Shown here: positions 17,962-27,326 of the stretch, piece by piece
Layout: each line of letters begins with the position of its first letter
How positions within the stretch are numbered: the stretch's first letter is position 1
Assembly: GCA_052034865.1 (NCBI GenBank)
Contig: JBPOIC010000024.1
Coordinates: 1 to 64,000, forward strand
From: JBPOIC01 sp052034865
GTDB lineage: Bacteria; UBA10199; JADFYH01
Reading direction: 5' to 3'
Length of the DNA: 64,000 bases
Position numbers and translations under genes: made by a program
The notes under the pieces: model-generated
What the model saw: the letters and a program-made list of their open reading frames with translations, nothing else
What the model was told of the DNA's origin: nothing
Database searches by the model: none

Positions 17962-18402
17962 TTATTTCAGTAAATTTAATAGCTCGGAAGAATGCTTCTT
18001 CGGATCCACTTTTCGAAAGACTTTTTGAATGCGACCCTGCTTGTCGATGAGAATTGTATCGCGACTCGCATAGGCATCTCCTTCAACGCCAAACGCCTGA
18101 GCAATTTTGTGATCACGGTCCACCAGCAAAGGATAGGGAAGCTGAAACTTCCATTTAAAGGTCTGATGACTGGAGGCCTCATCAAAGCTTACCCCCAGGA
18201 TTTCGGTATCTTTTGATTGATAGCGCGCCAGATCATCGCGGAAATTACAGGCCTCTACGGTACAACCTGGCGTGTCGTCTTTTGGATAAAAATAGAGAAC
18301 GACATTTTTCTTTCCGAAATAATCGGTGAGTTGAATGGAGTTTCCACTCTCATCCTGAGCGATAAAGTTTGGAGCCAAGCTCCCTTCCTGTATTGAAGCC
18401 AT
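17962..18402 (-). CDS. bcp: Thiol peroxidase, Bcp/PrxQ-type peroxiredoxin
   Basis: A 146-residue AhpC/TSA-family peroxiredoxin. The active site is YPKDDTPGCTVEACNFRDD, with peroxidatic Cys47 and resolving Cys52 five residues later, the Bcp arrangement. GVSFDEASSHQTFKWKFQLPYPLLVD and the C-terminal TILIDKQGRI strand are also typical. It reduces H2O2 and organic hydroperoxides using thioredoxin. It is the first gene of a two-gene unit with the ferritin-like gene and is divergent from the hydroxyacid dehydrogenase gene. Confidence 0.93.
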   Translation of the reverse strand: MASIQEGSLAPNFIAQDESGNSIQLTDYFGKKNVVLYFYPKDDTPGCTVEACNFRDDLARYQSKDTEILGVSFDEASSHQTFKWKFQLPYPLLVDRDHKIAQAFGVEGDAYASRDTILIDKQGRIQKVFRKVDPKKHSSELLNLLK

Positions 18403-18580
18403 TCTTTCTCCTTCATACAGATATTAAAAATGGATTGTTTTGCTGCTTCTCTTTATTCTCCATCAGTACGGAGTTCATTCTTATAAAAGCAATACCTGAA
18501 AAAACTGTGTGAAACTCAAAAATATTTTGATCGAGATTGGCCGGCTGAATTCAGTTATCTGTCAAAAAAGGAAATCAAAT

Positions 18581-19549
18581 ATGAAAAAGCCATTACTCGT
18601 TTTTTTGGATGGAGGATCTGTTGATCTGGGAGATATTGATCGAACTTTACTTTCCAAACAAGGCCCACTGAAGATTTATTCCACCTCCACACCGGCGCAG
18701 ATTTCAAAACGTGCTCAGGAGGCTGACATTCTCATTACAAACAAATGTGAGCTCAATCGATCTCTCCTTCAAAAGCTAAAAGATGTCCGCCTGATATGCG
18801 TGGCTGCGACCGGAACAAACAATGTCGATCTGAAAGCGGCCCATGAGTTGGGAATCGCCGTCACAAACGTGGCAGGCTACTCTACCCAAACCGTTGTCGA
18901 GCACACCCTGCTTTTTCTGCTCGCTTTAAGCCATCGTATTCTTTTTCATGAGCGAAGTAGCAGGGACGGATCCTGGAGTCGTTCTCCTCATTTTAGCAAT
19001 CTTTGTTTTCCTTATGCTGATCTCAACGGAAAAACTTTGGGCATTTTGGGATATGGCACCATCGGAAAAAAAGTTGCCTTGCTTGCAAAAAAAATTGGAA
19101 TGCATGTGCTCATCGCCCGGCTTCCGGGAAGAAATTACCCGCCCAATGACAAGCGACTTTCCTTAAAGGAGGTTTTGAAGAGCTCGGATTTTGTGACCCT
19201 TCATTGCGCTCTCACTCCCAGCACGCATCACCTGATCAATTTTTCCTCGCTGAAATGGATGAAGAAAACCGCCTGTTTGTTAAACCTTGCGCGCGGCGCC
19301 GTTGTGGAGGAAGAAGCAATTATCAAAGCCCTTGAGGACGACGCTCTGCAGGCCTATGCAACCGATGTGCTGCAACAAGAACCACCTCCAAAAAATCATC
19401 CCTTTTTCAAAAAATCGCTTCGCGATCGGGTACTCATCACACCTCACGTAGCGTGGGCGAGCCGTGAATCCCGCCAACGCTTGCTGGATGAGATCGCAAA
19501 AAACATCGCGGCTTTTAAATTGGGAAAGAAAAGAAATCGGGTGGTGTGA
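18581..19549 (+). CDS. D-2-hydroxyacid dehydrogenase (glycerate dehydrogenase-like)
   Basis: A 322-residue NAD-dependent dehydrogenase. The nucleotide-binding loop GYGTIG is at 157-162; the catalytic set is Arg238 (NLARGAVV), Glu267 (LQQEPP) and His289 (TPHVAW). The substrate domain carries VAATGTNNVDLKAA at 74-87. The overall pattern is closest to hydroxypyruvate/glycerate dehydrogenases (HprA), but the substrate cannot be fixed from sequence. ATG 18581 has AAAAAGGAA upstream and is preferred to 18509, whose extra 24 residues are atypical for the family. Confidence 0.88.
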   Translation: MKKPLLVFLDGGSVDLGDIDRTLLSKQGPLKIYSTSTPAQISKRAQEADILITNKCELNRSLLQKLKDVRLICVAATGTNNVDLKAAHELGIAVTNVAGYSTQTVVEHTLLFLLALSHRILFHERSSRDGSWSRSPHFSNLCFPYADLNGKTLGILGYGTIGKKVALLAKKIGMHVLIARLPGRNYPPNDKRLSLKEVLKSSDFVTLHCALTPSTHHLINFSSLKWMKKTACLLNLARGAVVEEEAIIKALEDDALQAYATDVLQQEPPPKNHPFFKKSLRDRVLITPHVAWASRESRQRLLDEIAKNIAAFKLGKKRNRVV

Positions 19550-19559
19550 AAGGAGAGGT

Positions 19560-19596
19560 CGTCTTTGCGAGCAAAACAAAGTGGAGCAAAGCAAAC
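19560..19596. repeat. Degraded copy of the GTCTTTGCGAG repeat
   Basis: CGTCTTTGCGAG at 19560-19571 is identical to the 12-base right inner arm of the element at 5738-5749, and AGCAAAGCAA follows with the same spacing trend. The left half of the palindrome is missing. It lies just after the dehydrogenase stop codon. Confidence 0.55.
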
Positions 19597-19737
19597 CATG
19601 AAAGGGAAAGACGTGATGGGTGATGGGAAAAAGAAAACCTTGATTTCAATTTCTGGGCTAACAATGCCCTGGCTAGACTCCAGAGGAGGAAAATAAAAAC
19701 AGGAAGAATGCAGGAGACAGAATCCAAAGAATAGAAA

Positions 19738-20082
19738 TCACTTCCTCGTCGCTCCACGCGACTGGGGAAGCATTAATAAAACGATAAAAAATCCGTAGAA
19801 AAGGATGGGACGCAAATTGGATAAAATTGCCTGAATCTGAAATCCTGGCAAAACCTTAAGGACCAAAATTAAAGCGCAGCAGACTACAAGAATCCAGCGC
19901 GCCCATTCTCTTAAAGAAACGAGCAGGCCGATTCCTCCCGCAAGTAAAAGGGCCCAAAGCAAATCGTGAAGCCCAACGCTAATTGCAGGCCCATAGTGAA
20001 AAATCCGGCGCACAAGCAGCCAGTTATCTTTGAAGGTAAATAATATCCAGAAGCCGCCCACGATTCTCAGAACATAATCCAT
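19738..20082 (-). CDS. Small four-helix membrane protein
   Basis: A 114-residue integral membrane protein with about four hydrophobic segments (VLRIVGGFWILFTF, HDLLWALLLAGGIGLLVSL, ARWILVVCCALILVLKVL, ILFYGFFIVLLMLPQ). The ATG at 20082 has AGGAGA upstream and sits one base after the stop codon of the acyl-CoA synthetase gene, so the two are translationally coupled. No family is recognised. A longer reading of this frame would overlap the synthetase by more than 100 bases and is rejected. Confidence 0.75.
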   Translation of the reverse strand: MDYVLRIVGGFWILFTFKDNWLLVRRIFHYGPAISVGLHDLLWALLLAGGIGLLVSLREWARWILVVCCALILVLKVLPGFQIQAILSNLRPILFYGFFIVLLMLPQSRGATRK

Positions 20083-20083
20083 T

Positions 20084-21688
20084 TCATTCTCCTGTCCGCC
20101 GCAAAAGCTTCCGACGAATTTTTCCATTCTCAGTTTTTGGAAGTGCCGCCACCTTAAAAAAATCGCGCGGGAGTTTATAGGCCGCCAAATGCTGCACCGC
20201 ATACCGCCTGAGCTTTTCTAAAAGCATGTCCTCGCTAATGGTCGCATCTTCTCTCATCACCCAATAGGCGACCACAACGTGTTTTCCTGGGGCAACTTCC
20301 TGCTCGACAACGGCCGTTTCCAAAACCCCTTCACACTGGTTGAGCACCCCTTCCACCTCCAGCGGCGAAATCCGGTACCCTCCCGAGGTGATCACATCAT
20401 CACGTCGTCCTTTAAAAAAAATATTTCCCGCCTCATCGCGTACGGCCAGATCATCACTTAAAAACCATTCTCCCTGAAAAACCCGCGCCTGTTCTTTGAG
20501 GCGATGGTGATAGCCCAGCATCAAGCCCTGGCAAGAGCGATGGGTTGCCAAAATACCCACCTCACCAACGGGCGCCTCACTTAAATCTTCACGCAAAACC
20601 GAAATTTTCTGACCTGAAACCGGACGGCCACAAGCCTCTGCGGGAATGGGTTCTCCGTAAGGTTGGATGAGATAAACGCTATGCTCGGTCATTCCCAATC
20701 CTTCATAAATCACAAGACCGGTCTGATTTAAAAAATCCTGCCTTGTCGCTTCAGCCAGTTTTTCTCCTGCCGACAAACACACGCGCACTTTGGCAAAAGC
20801 TTCCCGCGTGAGCTTTGGCTCCTGAACCCAACGCTTATAAATTCCCGGAACGCTCATGAAGATCGTCACTCCCAGGGTTTTTAAAATGGGACTGAGTGTC
20901 TGAGGACGCAGCTCACCCTGATAAATCACGCTGGTGAGCCCATGGCGCAAGACATCGAGAAAACCGCCCGTCAAGGCATAGCTCCAGTTTAAGGCACTGG
21001 TGTTGAAAATCACATCGCCCATTTTGACATCCTGCCAATCACGGGCACGGGCATCGTGGGCGGGAATGCTTTGATGGGCGTGGATCACCGCCTTCGGCTC
21101 ACCTTCAGTTCCACTGGTGTAGAGCCAAAAGGCAGGGGCATCGCGACGAGTGGACTCTGTCTGAAAATGGGCCGCAGCATTTTTCAGAAGATCCTGCCAG
21201 CGATGAACCGGAAGGGAAGTTTGATCCTGAACCTCTTTCAAAAAATCGGAGGGCTTAGGCTGTGAGAGGATGAAATGCTTGAGTGCAAAAGTTTCGGAGT
21301 TTAAAAGCTTTAAGGGAAAGAGAGTTTCGCTCGTTATCAGGGCGGATGCCCCACTGTCTTTTATCAGAAAAGAAAGTTCATGAAAGGTCAGCTGAGGCGA
21401 AGTGGGAATCGGAATCAGACCCGCTTTGACAGCGCCTAAAAAACTTAAAGGAAACTCGAGGGTGTTCGATAAGCGCAAAAGAATGCGCTCTTCGGGTTTT
21501 AATCCCAAAGATCTGAACCCGTTGGCCATTCGATTCGTGAGGGCCTGAAGAGAAGTGTAGCTGATCTTTAAGGGTTTAGGATTTTCTTCTGAGAAAAAAA
21601 CAAGGGCCGTTTTGTGTTTGTTCTGCAAAACGTTTGCATGCTTATCGACACAATCGATCGCCAGATTGTAATGAGAAATGTTTTTCAT
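20084..21688 (-). CDS. AMP-dependent acyl-CoA synthetase (benzoate-CoA ligase-like)
   Basis: A 534-residue ANL-superfamily ligase. It has the AMP-binding P-loop FWLYTSGTEGEPKAVIHAH, VFNTSALNWSYALTGG, the GLGMTEH adenine motif, and the C-terminal hinge and lysine region (GRRDDVITSGGYRISPLEVE, then LPKTENGKIRRK). It activates a carboxylic acid to acyl-AMP and acyl-CoA. The LNWSYALTGG and GYRISPLEVE features recall benzoate/acetate-type ligases, but the acid cannot be named. It forms a two-gene unit with the small membrane protein downstream. Confidence 0.88.
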   Translation of the reverse strand: MKNISHYNLAIDCVDKHANVLQNKHKTALVFFSEENPKPLKISYTSLQALTNRMANGFRSLGLKPEERILLRLSNTLEFPLSFLGAVKAGLIPIPTSPQLTFHELSFLIKDSGASALITSETLFPLKLLNSETFALKHFILSQPKPSDFLKEVQDQTSLPVHRWQDLLKNAAAHFQTESTRRDAPAFWLYTSGTEGEPKAVIHAHQSIPAHDARARDWQDVKMGDVIFNTSALNWSYALTGGFLDVLRHGLTSVIYQGELRPQTLSPILKTLGVTIFMSVPGIYKRWVQEPKLTREAFAKVRVCLSAGEKLAEATRQDFLNQTGLVIYEGLGMTEHSVYLIQPYGEPIPAEACGRPVSGQKISVLREDLSEAPVGEVGILATHRSCQGLMLGYHHRLKEQARVFQGEWFLSDDLAVRDEAGNIFFKGRRDDVITSGGYRISPLEVEGVLNQCEGVLETAVVEQEVAPGKHVVVAYWVMREDATISEDMLLEKLRRYAVQHLAAYKLPRDFFKVAALPKTENGKIRRKLLRRTGE

Positions 21689-21801
21689 TAAAGGCCGGGA
21701 GGTTGTCCTCGCACTTTGCCAATGCCTGAAAAAGATTTTTCATACTTTTGGCTGTCGAAGAATTCTGATTGAGTGCAGGAGATAAAGGGAGGGCAATCAG
21801 A

Positions 21802-23235
21802 TCATCCCAATTTCTTTTTCAAAAGCTCATTGACGATTTGAGGATTGGCTTTTCCTTTGGATTCTTTCATCACCAAACCGACAAAAAATCCAAACAGCTT
21901 GTCTTTTCCTGATTTGTAGAGGGCTACATTGTCAGGATTTTTGGAAAGAATCTGATCGATGATTACCTCGATCGCCGAAGTATCAGAAAGCTGGGTTCCC
22001 ATCCGGGCTGCAACTACCTCGGCCCCTTCCTGCGTTTCGTGCATCTTCGCGATAACTTCCTTGAGCATCTTGCTACTGATCGTGCCCGCAAGCATCATCG
22101 CAATCGCCTTGCCCAATTCTTCGGCTGCAATTGTTTCAAAGGGATCTTCTCCTCTGGCCTTTAGTCCCAAAAACTCTGTCATGATGAGGTTGCTCGATTT
22201 TTTTGGATCTTTGCTGAGAGCGGCGACCTTTTCAAAATACTCCGCAATCGGTTTTTCGGCCGTGAGCACCTGGGCATCGTACTCGGGAATACCGTACTGG
22301 CTCACAAAGCGTGCGGCCTTTTCATGACCGAGTTCTGGCAGACGTTTACGGGCGTCTTCGATCCACTCGGCATTTACTTCAAGAGGCAAAAGATCGGGAT
22401 CGGGAAAATAACGATAATCGTGGGCTTCTTCCTTGGAGCGCATCGATTCGGTCACATTGCGCTCGCTATCCCACAGCCGGGTTTCCTGAGCGATGGTTTT
22501 GCCATCTTCAAGCAGGGCCTGCTGGCGTTTAATCTCATACTCAATCGCCTTTTCGACAAAGCGGAAGGAGTTGATGTTTTTTAGTTCCACCTTGGTGCCG
22601 AGCTTTGTCTCCCCCACCGGACGGATCGACACATTCGCATCGCAGCGCAAGGAACCTTCCTCCATGTTTCCATCGCAGACTTCGAGATAAACCAGAATAT
22701 CCCGCAACCTCCGCATATAAGCGGCCGCCTCCGCGGGAGTACGCATATCGGGGTCGCTGACGATTTCAATCAAGGGGACTCCGGCGCGGTTTAAATCGAC
22801 GTGACTATGAGCGGGATCGCCAAACTCATGAACTGATTTTCCGGCATCTTCTTCCATATGAATGCGGGTGAGACCCACCTTCTTTTTTTGACCTTCCAAT
22901 TCTATCTCGACTCCTCCTCCCAAACAGATCGGCAATTCGTATTGGGAAATCTGATAGCCCTTGGGAAGATCGGGATAAAAATAATTTTTGCGGGCAAAGA
23001 CACTGAGCGGAGCGATTTCACTTCCCACGGCAAGTCCCGTGAGAATGGCAAAATCGACGGCTTTCTGATTGAGGACAGGCAAGGTGCCTGGAAGTGCCAG
23101 ACAAACCGGGCAGGTATTTTCATTTGGCGCTGCCCCGAACTGGGTCGAGCAGCTGCAAAAAAGTTTGGATTGTGTCTGGAGCTGGGCATGGACTTCCAGC
23201 CCAATGACGGCTTCGTAGTTCATAAGTGCATCCAT
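21802..23235 (-). CDS. gatB: Asp-tRNA(Asn)/Glu-tRNA(Gln) amidotransferase subunit B
   Basis: A 477-residue GatB with EAVIGLEVHAQLQT at the N-terminus, the zinc-binding segment CSCSTQFGAAPNENTCPVCLALPG at about 28-51 (two Cys pairs), RIHMEEDAGK, DLNRAGVPLIEIVSDPD and the C-terminal YqeY-like helical tail. It phosphorylates the mischarged aminoacyl-tRNA that GatA then amidates. It is the last gene of gatCAB. ATG 23235 is used; ATG 23223 four codons on is an alternative, as neither has a clear ribosome-binding site. Confidence 0.97.
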   Translation of the reverse strand: MDALMNYEAVIGLEVHAQLQTQSKLFCSCSTQFGAAPNENTCPVCLALPGTLPVLNQKAVDFAILTGLAVGSEIAPLSVFARKNYFYPDLPKGYQISQYELPICLGGGVEIELEGQKKKVGLTRIHMEEDAGKSVHEFGDPAHSHVDLNRAGVPLIEIVSDPDMRTPAEAAAYMRRLRDILVYLEVCDGNMEEGSLRCDANVSIRPVGETKLGTKVELKNINSFRFVEKAIEYEIKRQQALLEDGKTIAQETRLWDSERNVTESMRSKEEAHDYRYFPDPDLLPLEVNAEWIEDARKRLPELGHEKAARFVSQYGIPEYDAQVLTAEKPIAEYFEKVAALSKDPKKSSNLIMTEFLGLKARGEDPFETIAAEELGKAIAMMLAGTISSKMLKEVIAKMHETQEGAEVVAARMGTQLSDTSAIEVIIDQILSKNPDNVALYKSGKDKLFGFFVGLVMKESKGKANPQIVNELLKKKLG

Positions 23236-23281
23236 TGAAGGGAGAGGATTTAACCTCCCATTTGATTAAAGGGATGGAAAT

Positions 23282-24742
23282 CTATAAAACCGGCTTTTTC
23301 TGATGCCAGGCAGTATTCTGCTCAAAGGCATACGCCGCGCGAAAAATCTTTTCTTCCTGGAAATGACTCCCGATCAGCTGAAGACCGATCGGCAGATCTG
23401 ATTTTGAAAATCCGCACGGAAGACTCATCGCCGGAAGTCCTGCCAGGTTCACGTTGATCGTAAAAATATCGGACAGATACATCTGCAAGGGATCTTCTGA
23501 TTTTTCTCCCAGCCTGAAGGCCGGTGTGGGAGTGACCGGAGTCAAGAGTACATCGAATTTTTCAAAGGCCTTTTCAAAATCGCGACGAATGAGAGTGCGT
23601 ACTTTTTGGGCCTTCAAATAGTACGCATCGTAATAACCGGCCGATAAAACATAAGTCCCAAGCATGATGCGCCGTTTAACTTCTGCTCCAAATCCTTTCG
23701 TTCGACTCTCTACATACATTTCGTACAGATCTTTCGCTTCTTTCTCGCGCAACCCATAGCGCACGCCATCATAGCGGGATAAATTGGAGCTCGCTTCAGC
23801 CGGAGCGAGAATGTAATAGGTCGGCACACCGTAATCGGTATGGGGCAGTGAAACCTCTTCACAAATCGCCCCAAGCTTTTCATAAGTCGCAATCGCCGCC
23901 TGAATGGCAGCCTCCACCTCACCATCCATCCCACCTTCAAAATATTCTTTTGGGATTCCAATGCGCATCCCTTTTACTTCTCCTGTCAGGGCCTGGGTGT
24001 AATCGGGCACAGGTGTGGGAACGGAGGTGGAATCGTGCGGATCATGACCTGCAATCGTGTTGAGAACAAGGGCGCAATCGCGAACGTCTTTGGTCATCGG
24101 CCCGACCTGATCGAGCGAAGAGGCAAAGGCAATCACTCCGTAGCGCGAAACACGGCCATAAGTGGGTTTAAGGCCCACAATCGAGCAGAGGGCAGCAGGC
24201 TGACGAATGGAGCCCCCGGTATCAGTACCCAAACTTGCATAGCAAAGATCAGCAGCGACTGCGGCCGAGCTTCCGCCGCTGGACCCTCCTGGAATACGCT
24301 CCAGATCCCACGGGTTTCGGGTTTTTTTGAAGCTGGAGGTTTCGGTGGATGAGCCCATTGCAAACTCATCCATATTTAATTTTCCAAGGAGGATGATGCC
24401 GGCATCCAAAAGTTTTTGAACGGCCGCTCCCTGATAGGGAGGGATAAAATTTTCAAGGATGTGAGAGGCGCAGGTCGTTCGAATGTCTTTGGTTAAAAAG
24501 ATGTCTTTCAGCGCAAAAGGAATTCCTTTGAGTGGAGAAAAAGAGCCGCCTTTTTGAAGGTCGCTGTCGCATTGACGGGCCTGGGCAAGGGCCTGATCTT
24601 CACAAATCGTGAGATAAGACTGTACCTTTTTATCGAGGACCTGAATTCGATGAAGCTGAGCTTGTGTGATTTCCACACAGCTCACTTCGCGTTTTTTGAT
24701 TTTTTCGTGGAGTTGGAAAAGCGTGAGTTCGTGAAGTTGCAT
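23282..24742 (-). CDS. gatA: Asp-tRNA(Asn)/Glu-tRNA(Gln) amidotransferase subunit A
   Basis: A 486-residue amidase-signature enzyme. The Ser-cisSer-Lys triad is at Lys79 (IPFALKDIF), Ser154 (PGGSSGGSSA) and Ser178 (GTDTGGSIR), the same numbers as in Staphylococcus GatA. It hydrolyses glutamine and supplies ammonia to GatB. The start codon overlaps the gatC stop (TAATG), and gatB follows after 46 bases. Presence of GatCAB implies that Asn-tRNA or Gln-tRNA, or both, is made by the indirect route; no asnS or glnS is in this window. Confidence 0.97.
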   Translation of the reverse strand: MQLHELTLFQLHEKIKKREVSCVEITQAQLHRIQVLDKKVQSYLTICEDQALAQARQCDSDLQKGGSFSPLKGIPFALKDIFLTKDIRTTCASHILENFIPPYQGAAVQKLLDAGIILLGKLNMDEFAMGSSTETSSFKKTRNPWDLERIPGGSSGGSSAAVAADLCYASLGTDTGGSIRQPAALCSIVGLKPTYGRVSRYGVIAFASSLDQVGPMTKDVRDCALVLNTIAGHDPHDSTSVPTPVPDYTQALTGEVKGMRIGIPKEYFEGGMDGEVEAAIQAAIATYEKLGAICEEVSLPHTDYGVPTYYILAPAEASSNLSRYDGVRYGLREKEAKDLYEMYVESRTKGFGAEVKRRIMLGTYVLSAGYYDAYYLKAQKVRTLIRRDFEKAFEKFDVLLTPVTPTPAFRLGEKSEDPLQMYLSDIFTINVNLAGLPAMSLPCGFSKSDLPIGLQLIGSHFQEEKIFRAAYAFEQNTAWHQKKPVL

Positions 24743-25023
24743 TAGATGACCTTTGGGACTCTGAAAAAGTTGGCTTCCGATTCTGGGGCACGCGCAAGCA
24801 CATCTTCCTGCACACGGTTTTGAATTCTTTCATCCTTTCGAAAGGCATTTGTCATTTTGACCGCATGAGATGTGGGCTCGATCGCTTTAGTGTCGAGCTG
24901 ATCAAGCCTCTCGATGAATTGAAGAATTCCATTCATCTGACCGGTAAACTTATCAAGTTCATTCTCGGCGATTTTTAATCGGGAAAGATTTGCAATTTTA
25001 AGAACCTGTTCTTTAGTAACCAT
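24742..25023 (-). CDS. gatC: Asp-tRNA(Asn)/Glu-tRNA(Gln) amidotransferase subunit C
   Basis: A 93-residue GatC, the small subunit that wraps GatA and GatB together. Typical motifs are VLKIANLSRLKIAENELDKF at 8-27, LQFIERLDQLDT and EPTSHAVKMTNAFRKDE. The C-terminal FFRVPKVI is also a family hallmark. It begins the gatCAB operon, about 92 bases after the zinc-ribbon gene on the same strand. Confidence 0.95.
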   Translation of the reverse strand: MVTKEQVLKIANLSRLKIAENELDKFTGQMNGILQFIERLDQLDTKAIEPTSHAVKMTNAFRKDERIQNRVQEDVLARAPESEANFFRVPKVI

Positions 25024-25115
25024 AAAGGGTGGAAATAAAAATGAGAGTTAAAAGGGAAATGGAAGTTTTTCATTTAAATGCAAACGAGCATCCTTCGACA
25101 ACAAAAAACTCACCT

Positions 25116-25427
25116 TCAGCTGGCTTTAAACAGGCTTAAAACAGATTCAAAAAAATGAGATTCTTTGCCTGCCAGTTTTTCAAGTTCTCCCGCATCCAGA
25201 AAAACCCCACCACAGCAAAAACAACGGTCGATCGTGAGACCCCGAAAAGGAACCGAATGGAGATCGTGCCCACACTTGGGACAATGCATCCAGTGCAACG
25301 ACTTTAATTTTTCTGCATCTTCTTTCGCAAGCCTAACCTTTTTATCGTGCTCAATCTTATTGATCTTGGCCAGACTCTCTCGGGCAAAATATTCTTCTTC
25401 AGGAGTTAAATGTTTAAAAGATGACAT
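25116..25427 (-). CDS. Zinc-ribbon (zf-TFIIB family) protein
   Basis: A 103-residue protein with a charged helical N-terminus and a C-terminal zinc ribbon: Cys49-x2-Cys52 and Cys69-x-Cys71-Cys72, in the pattern CPKCGHDL...TIDRCFCCGGVFLDAGELEKL. That C-terminal pattern defines the PF13453 zf-TFIIB group, widespread in bacteria and of unknown function. It lies upstream of gatCAB on the same strand and might be co-transcribed, but the 92-base gap leaves this open. Confidence 0.85.
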   Translation of the reverse strand: MSSFKHLTPEEEYFARESLAKINKIEHDKKVRLAKEDAEKLKSLHWMHCPKCGHDLHSVPFRGLTIDRCFCCGGVFLDAGELEKLAGKESHFFESVLSLFKAS

Positions 25428-25631
25428 AAAGTGTTCCTCTTGATTATGATTTGCTCTCTTTCACTCTTCCATCTTTAGCTCCCCTTTTTTTATTTTTTAA
25501 AGGGATCCTCCAGAATCGTTGGAGCAATTCGGTTATTAAAGACAGGTCGTTTTCGACCGTGGGTTTGTAATTGATCGCCGGATATCACGGGAATTTTAAA
25601 AAACTCAAGAGAACATCCCAAGGATTCTCAT

Positions 25632-26513
25632 ATGGTCACTCCTTTTCCGCCTACTCTCATACACGGACTGATTTTTTTCCTGGGTCTTCTCATCGGCTCG
25701 TTTCTCAATGTCTGCATTGCCCGTATTCCCAACGATGAATCGATTATCCATCCCCGTTCCCACTGCCCGCACTGTGACCACTTCATTGCCTGGTATGACA
25801 ATATTCCTGTCCTCAGTTTTTTGTTTCTTAGGGGAAAATGTCGATCCTGCCACGAAAAGATTTCCTTCCGATACCCGCTTATCGAAATTTTAACAGGTAT
25901 TTTAGCCCTTCTTTGTGTTTTGAAATTTTCAAGCGTTGCCCAGATTTCTGGATCAGGATTCGCTCCAGCTCTCTTTCAGTACAGCCACCTAGAAGCAGCC
26001 GCTTTCTGGTTTTTTCTTTTTTTGTGTCCTCTTTTGGTGATCAGCTGGATTGACTACGATACGTTCTATATTCCAGACATTCTCAGTCTTCCATTCTTAA
26101 TCCTGGGACTTCTCACACGCTGGATTGTACTCGCACCTCATTTTTCGACATCAGTTTTTATGGATTCTGTTTTGGGAGTTTTTGTAGGGGGAGGAAGCCT
26201 TTGGTTGGTCAACAAAACCTACGAGCTTATTCGCAAACAGGAAGGAATTGGTGGAGGGGACATTAAACTCCTGGGAATGATTGGTGCCTTTTTGGGATGG
26301 AAATCAATTCTATGGATTCTAATGCTCTCCTCTTTTCTGGGCTCTCTCATCGGAATTTTTCTCATGCTCTTTAAAAGACTGGGATTTAAATCCGAAATTC
26401 CTTTCGGCCCTTTTTTATCGATTGCGGCCGTCCTTCAACTTTTTTACGGGCCTCAAATTTTCGAATCCTATTTTTATTTTCTACGCCACCTCGTCTTTGA
26501 TCTTCACTCCTAA
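25632..26513 (+). CDS. pilD: Prepilin peptidase / N-methyltransferase
   Basis: A 293-residue polytopic membrane aspartyl protease that cleaves prepilin leaders and methylates the new N-terminus. It has the N-terminal methyltransferase domain with zinc Cys45/48 and Cys70/73 (CPHCDHFIAWYDNIPVLSFL), and the two catalytic Asp motifs SWIDYDTFYIPD (Asp141) and GIGGGDIKLLG (Asp210). GSFLNVCIARIP near 22-33 is a signature. AAGGA precedes ATG 25632. It is not in the pilus locus 15 kb away, but is the only peptidase here that could process those prepilins. Confidence 0.95.
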   Translation: MVTPFPPTLIHGLIFFLGLLIGSFLNVCIARIPNDESIIHPRSHCPHCDHFIAWYDNIPVLSFLFLRGKCRSCHEKISFRYPLIEILTGILALLCVLKFSSVAQISGSGFAPALFQYSHLEAAAFWFFLFLCPLLVISWIDYDTFYIPDILSLPFLILGLLTRWIVLAPHFSTSVFMDSVLGVFVGGGSLWLVNKTYELIRKQEGIGGGDIKLLGMIGAFLGWKSILWILMLSSFLGSLIGIFLMLFKRLGFKSEIPFGPFLSIAAVLQLFYGPQIFESYFYFLRHLVFDLHS

Positions 26514-26619
26514 CCAGCTCAATCCATCAATATATAGATCGACGTTTAACTCTTCATATGAAGGATGAAGGATTTTTCACTTTAAGATCCGCAATCCTTC
26601 GACACCATTTTTCCCCTAT

Positions 26620-26710
26620 TTACTCATTTAAGAATAAAAATTAAATATAATTTAATTAAAATTATAAATAATTTTTATTAATTATAAAGAATTTTAGCAA
26701 AAATTATTTC
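26620..26710. other. AT-rich tract upstream of the HTH gene
   Basis: Nearly 90 bases of almost pure A and T (for example AAATATAATTTAATTAAAAT) lie in the gap between pilD and the HTH gene. A second AT-rich stretch follows that gene (27060-27320). Such tracts act as curved DNA, UP-elements or sites for nucleoid proteins. No operator palindrome stands out. Confidence 0.6.
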
Positions 26711-26785
26711 ATTCCTTGCTCATTGTGCTATTTTCATGTAGCGTCCAAACTGAATTAAACATCACATCAGCGTAGGTTCAGGCCC

Positions 26786-27037
26786 ATGACGAATCCACAA
26801 AAAGAACTGACTAAAAATTTCGTTCGAAAATATCGCGAAGAACTTTTGATGAGCAAGGCAGAGCTTGCAAGAAAAGCAGGTCTTTCTGCTTTGACGATCG
26901 ATCGCATCGAAGGTGGGATGAACTGTCGCATGGACACGAAACGAAAAATCATACTCGCCTTGGGTCTTAAGCTTGCAGATAAAGATAAAGTCTTTCCCGA
27001 TTCCGAAGAAACTCCGACCGAAGAGTCAAAAAAGTAA
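26786..27037 (+). CDS. XRE-type helix-turn-helix protein
   Basis: An 83-residue single HTH_3 domain: VRKYREELLMSKAELARKAG at about 13-32 (helices 1-2) and LSALTIDRIEGGMNCRMDT at 33-51 (recognition helix), then KRKIILALGLKL and an acidic tail. The fold is that of lambda-Cro/P22 C2-type repressors. It is a stand-alone gene flanked by AT-rich spacers, between pilD and aroC. Its targets are unknown; autoregulation would be usual. Confidence 0.85.
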   Translation: MTNPQKELTKNFVRKYREELLMSKAELARKAGLSALTIDRIEGGMNCRMDTKRKIILALGLKLADKDKVFPDSEETPTEESKK

Positions 27038-27326
27038 GCTGTTCCTCTCCTTCCTTTTAAAAATCACCCCATCTATTTGATTTGAAATTTTCACTTAATT
27101 TAAAAAACATCTCTTTTTAAATTTTAGAGAAGTTCAAAACAGACTCTTTAAAACTCTGAGAGTCTCATCTTTACTTCCACTCAAAGTTTCCCTAATCATT
27201 ACACCTCTTAAGAAACAACAAAGACGGCGCCGATTTTTAAAATCACATAAATTTTTAATTTTATATTGTGATTCCGATCTTAGGCATTTTTTTCACCCAT
27301 TTATTTATACTTAGAAACTTCTATCT

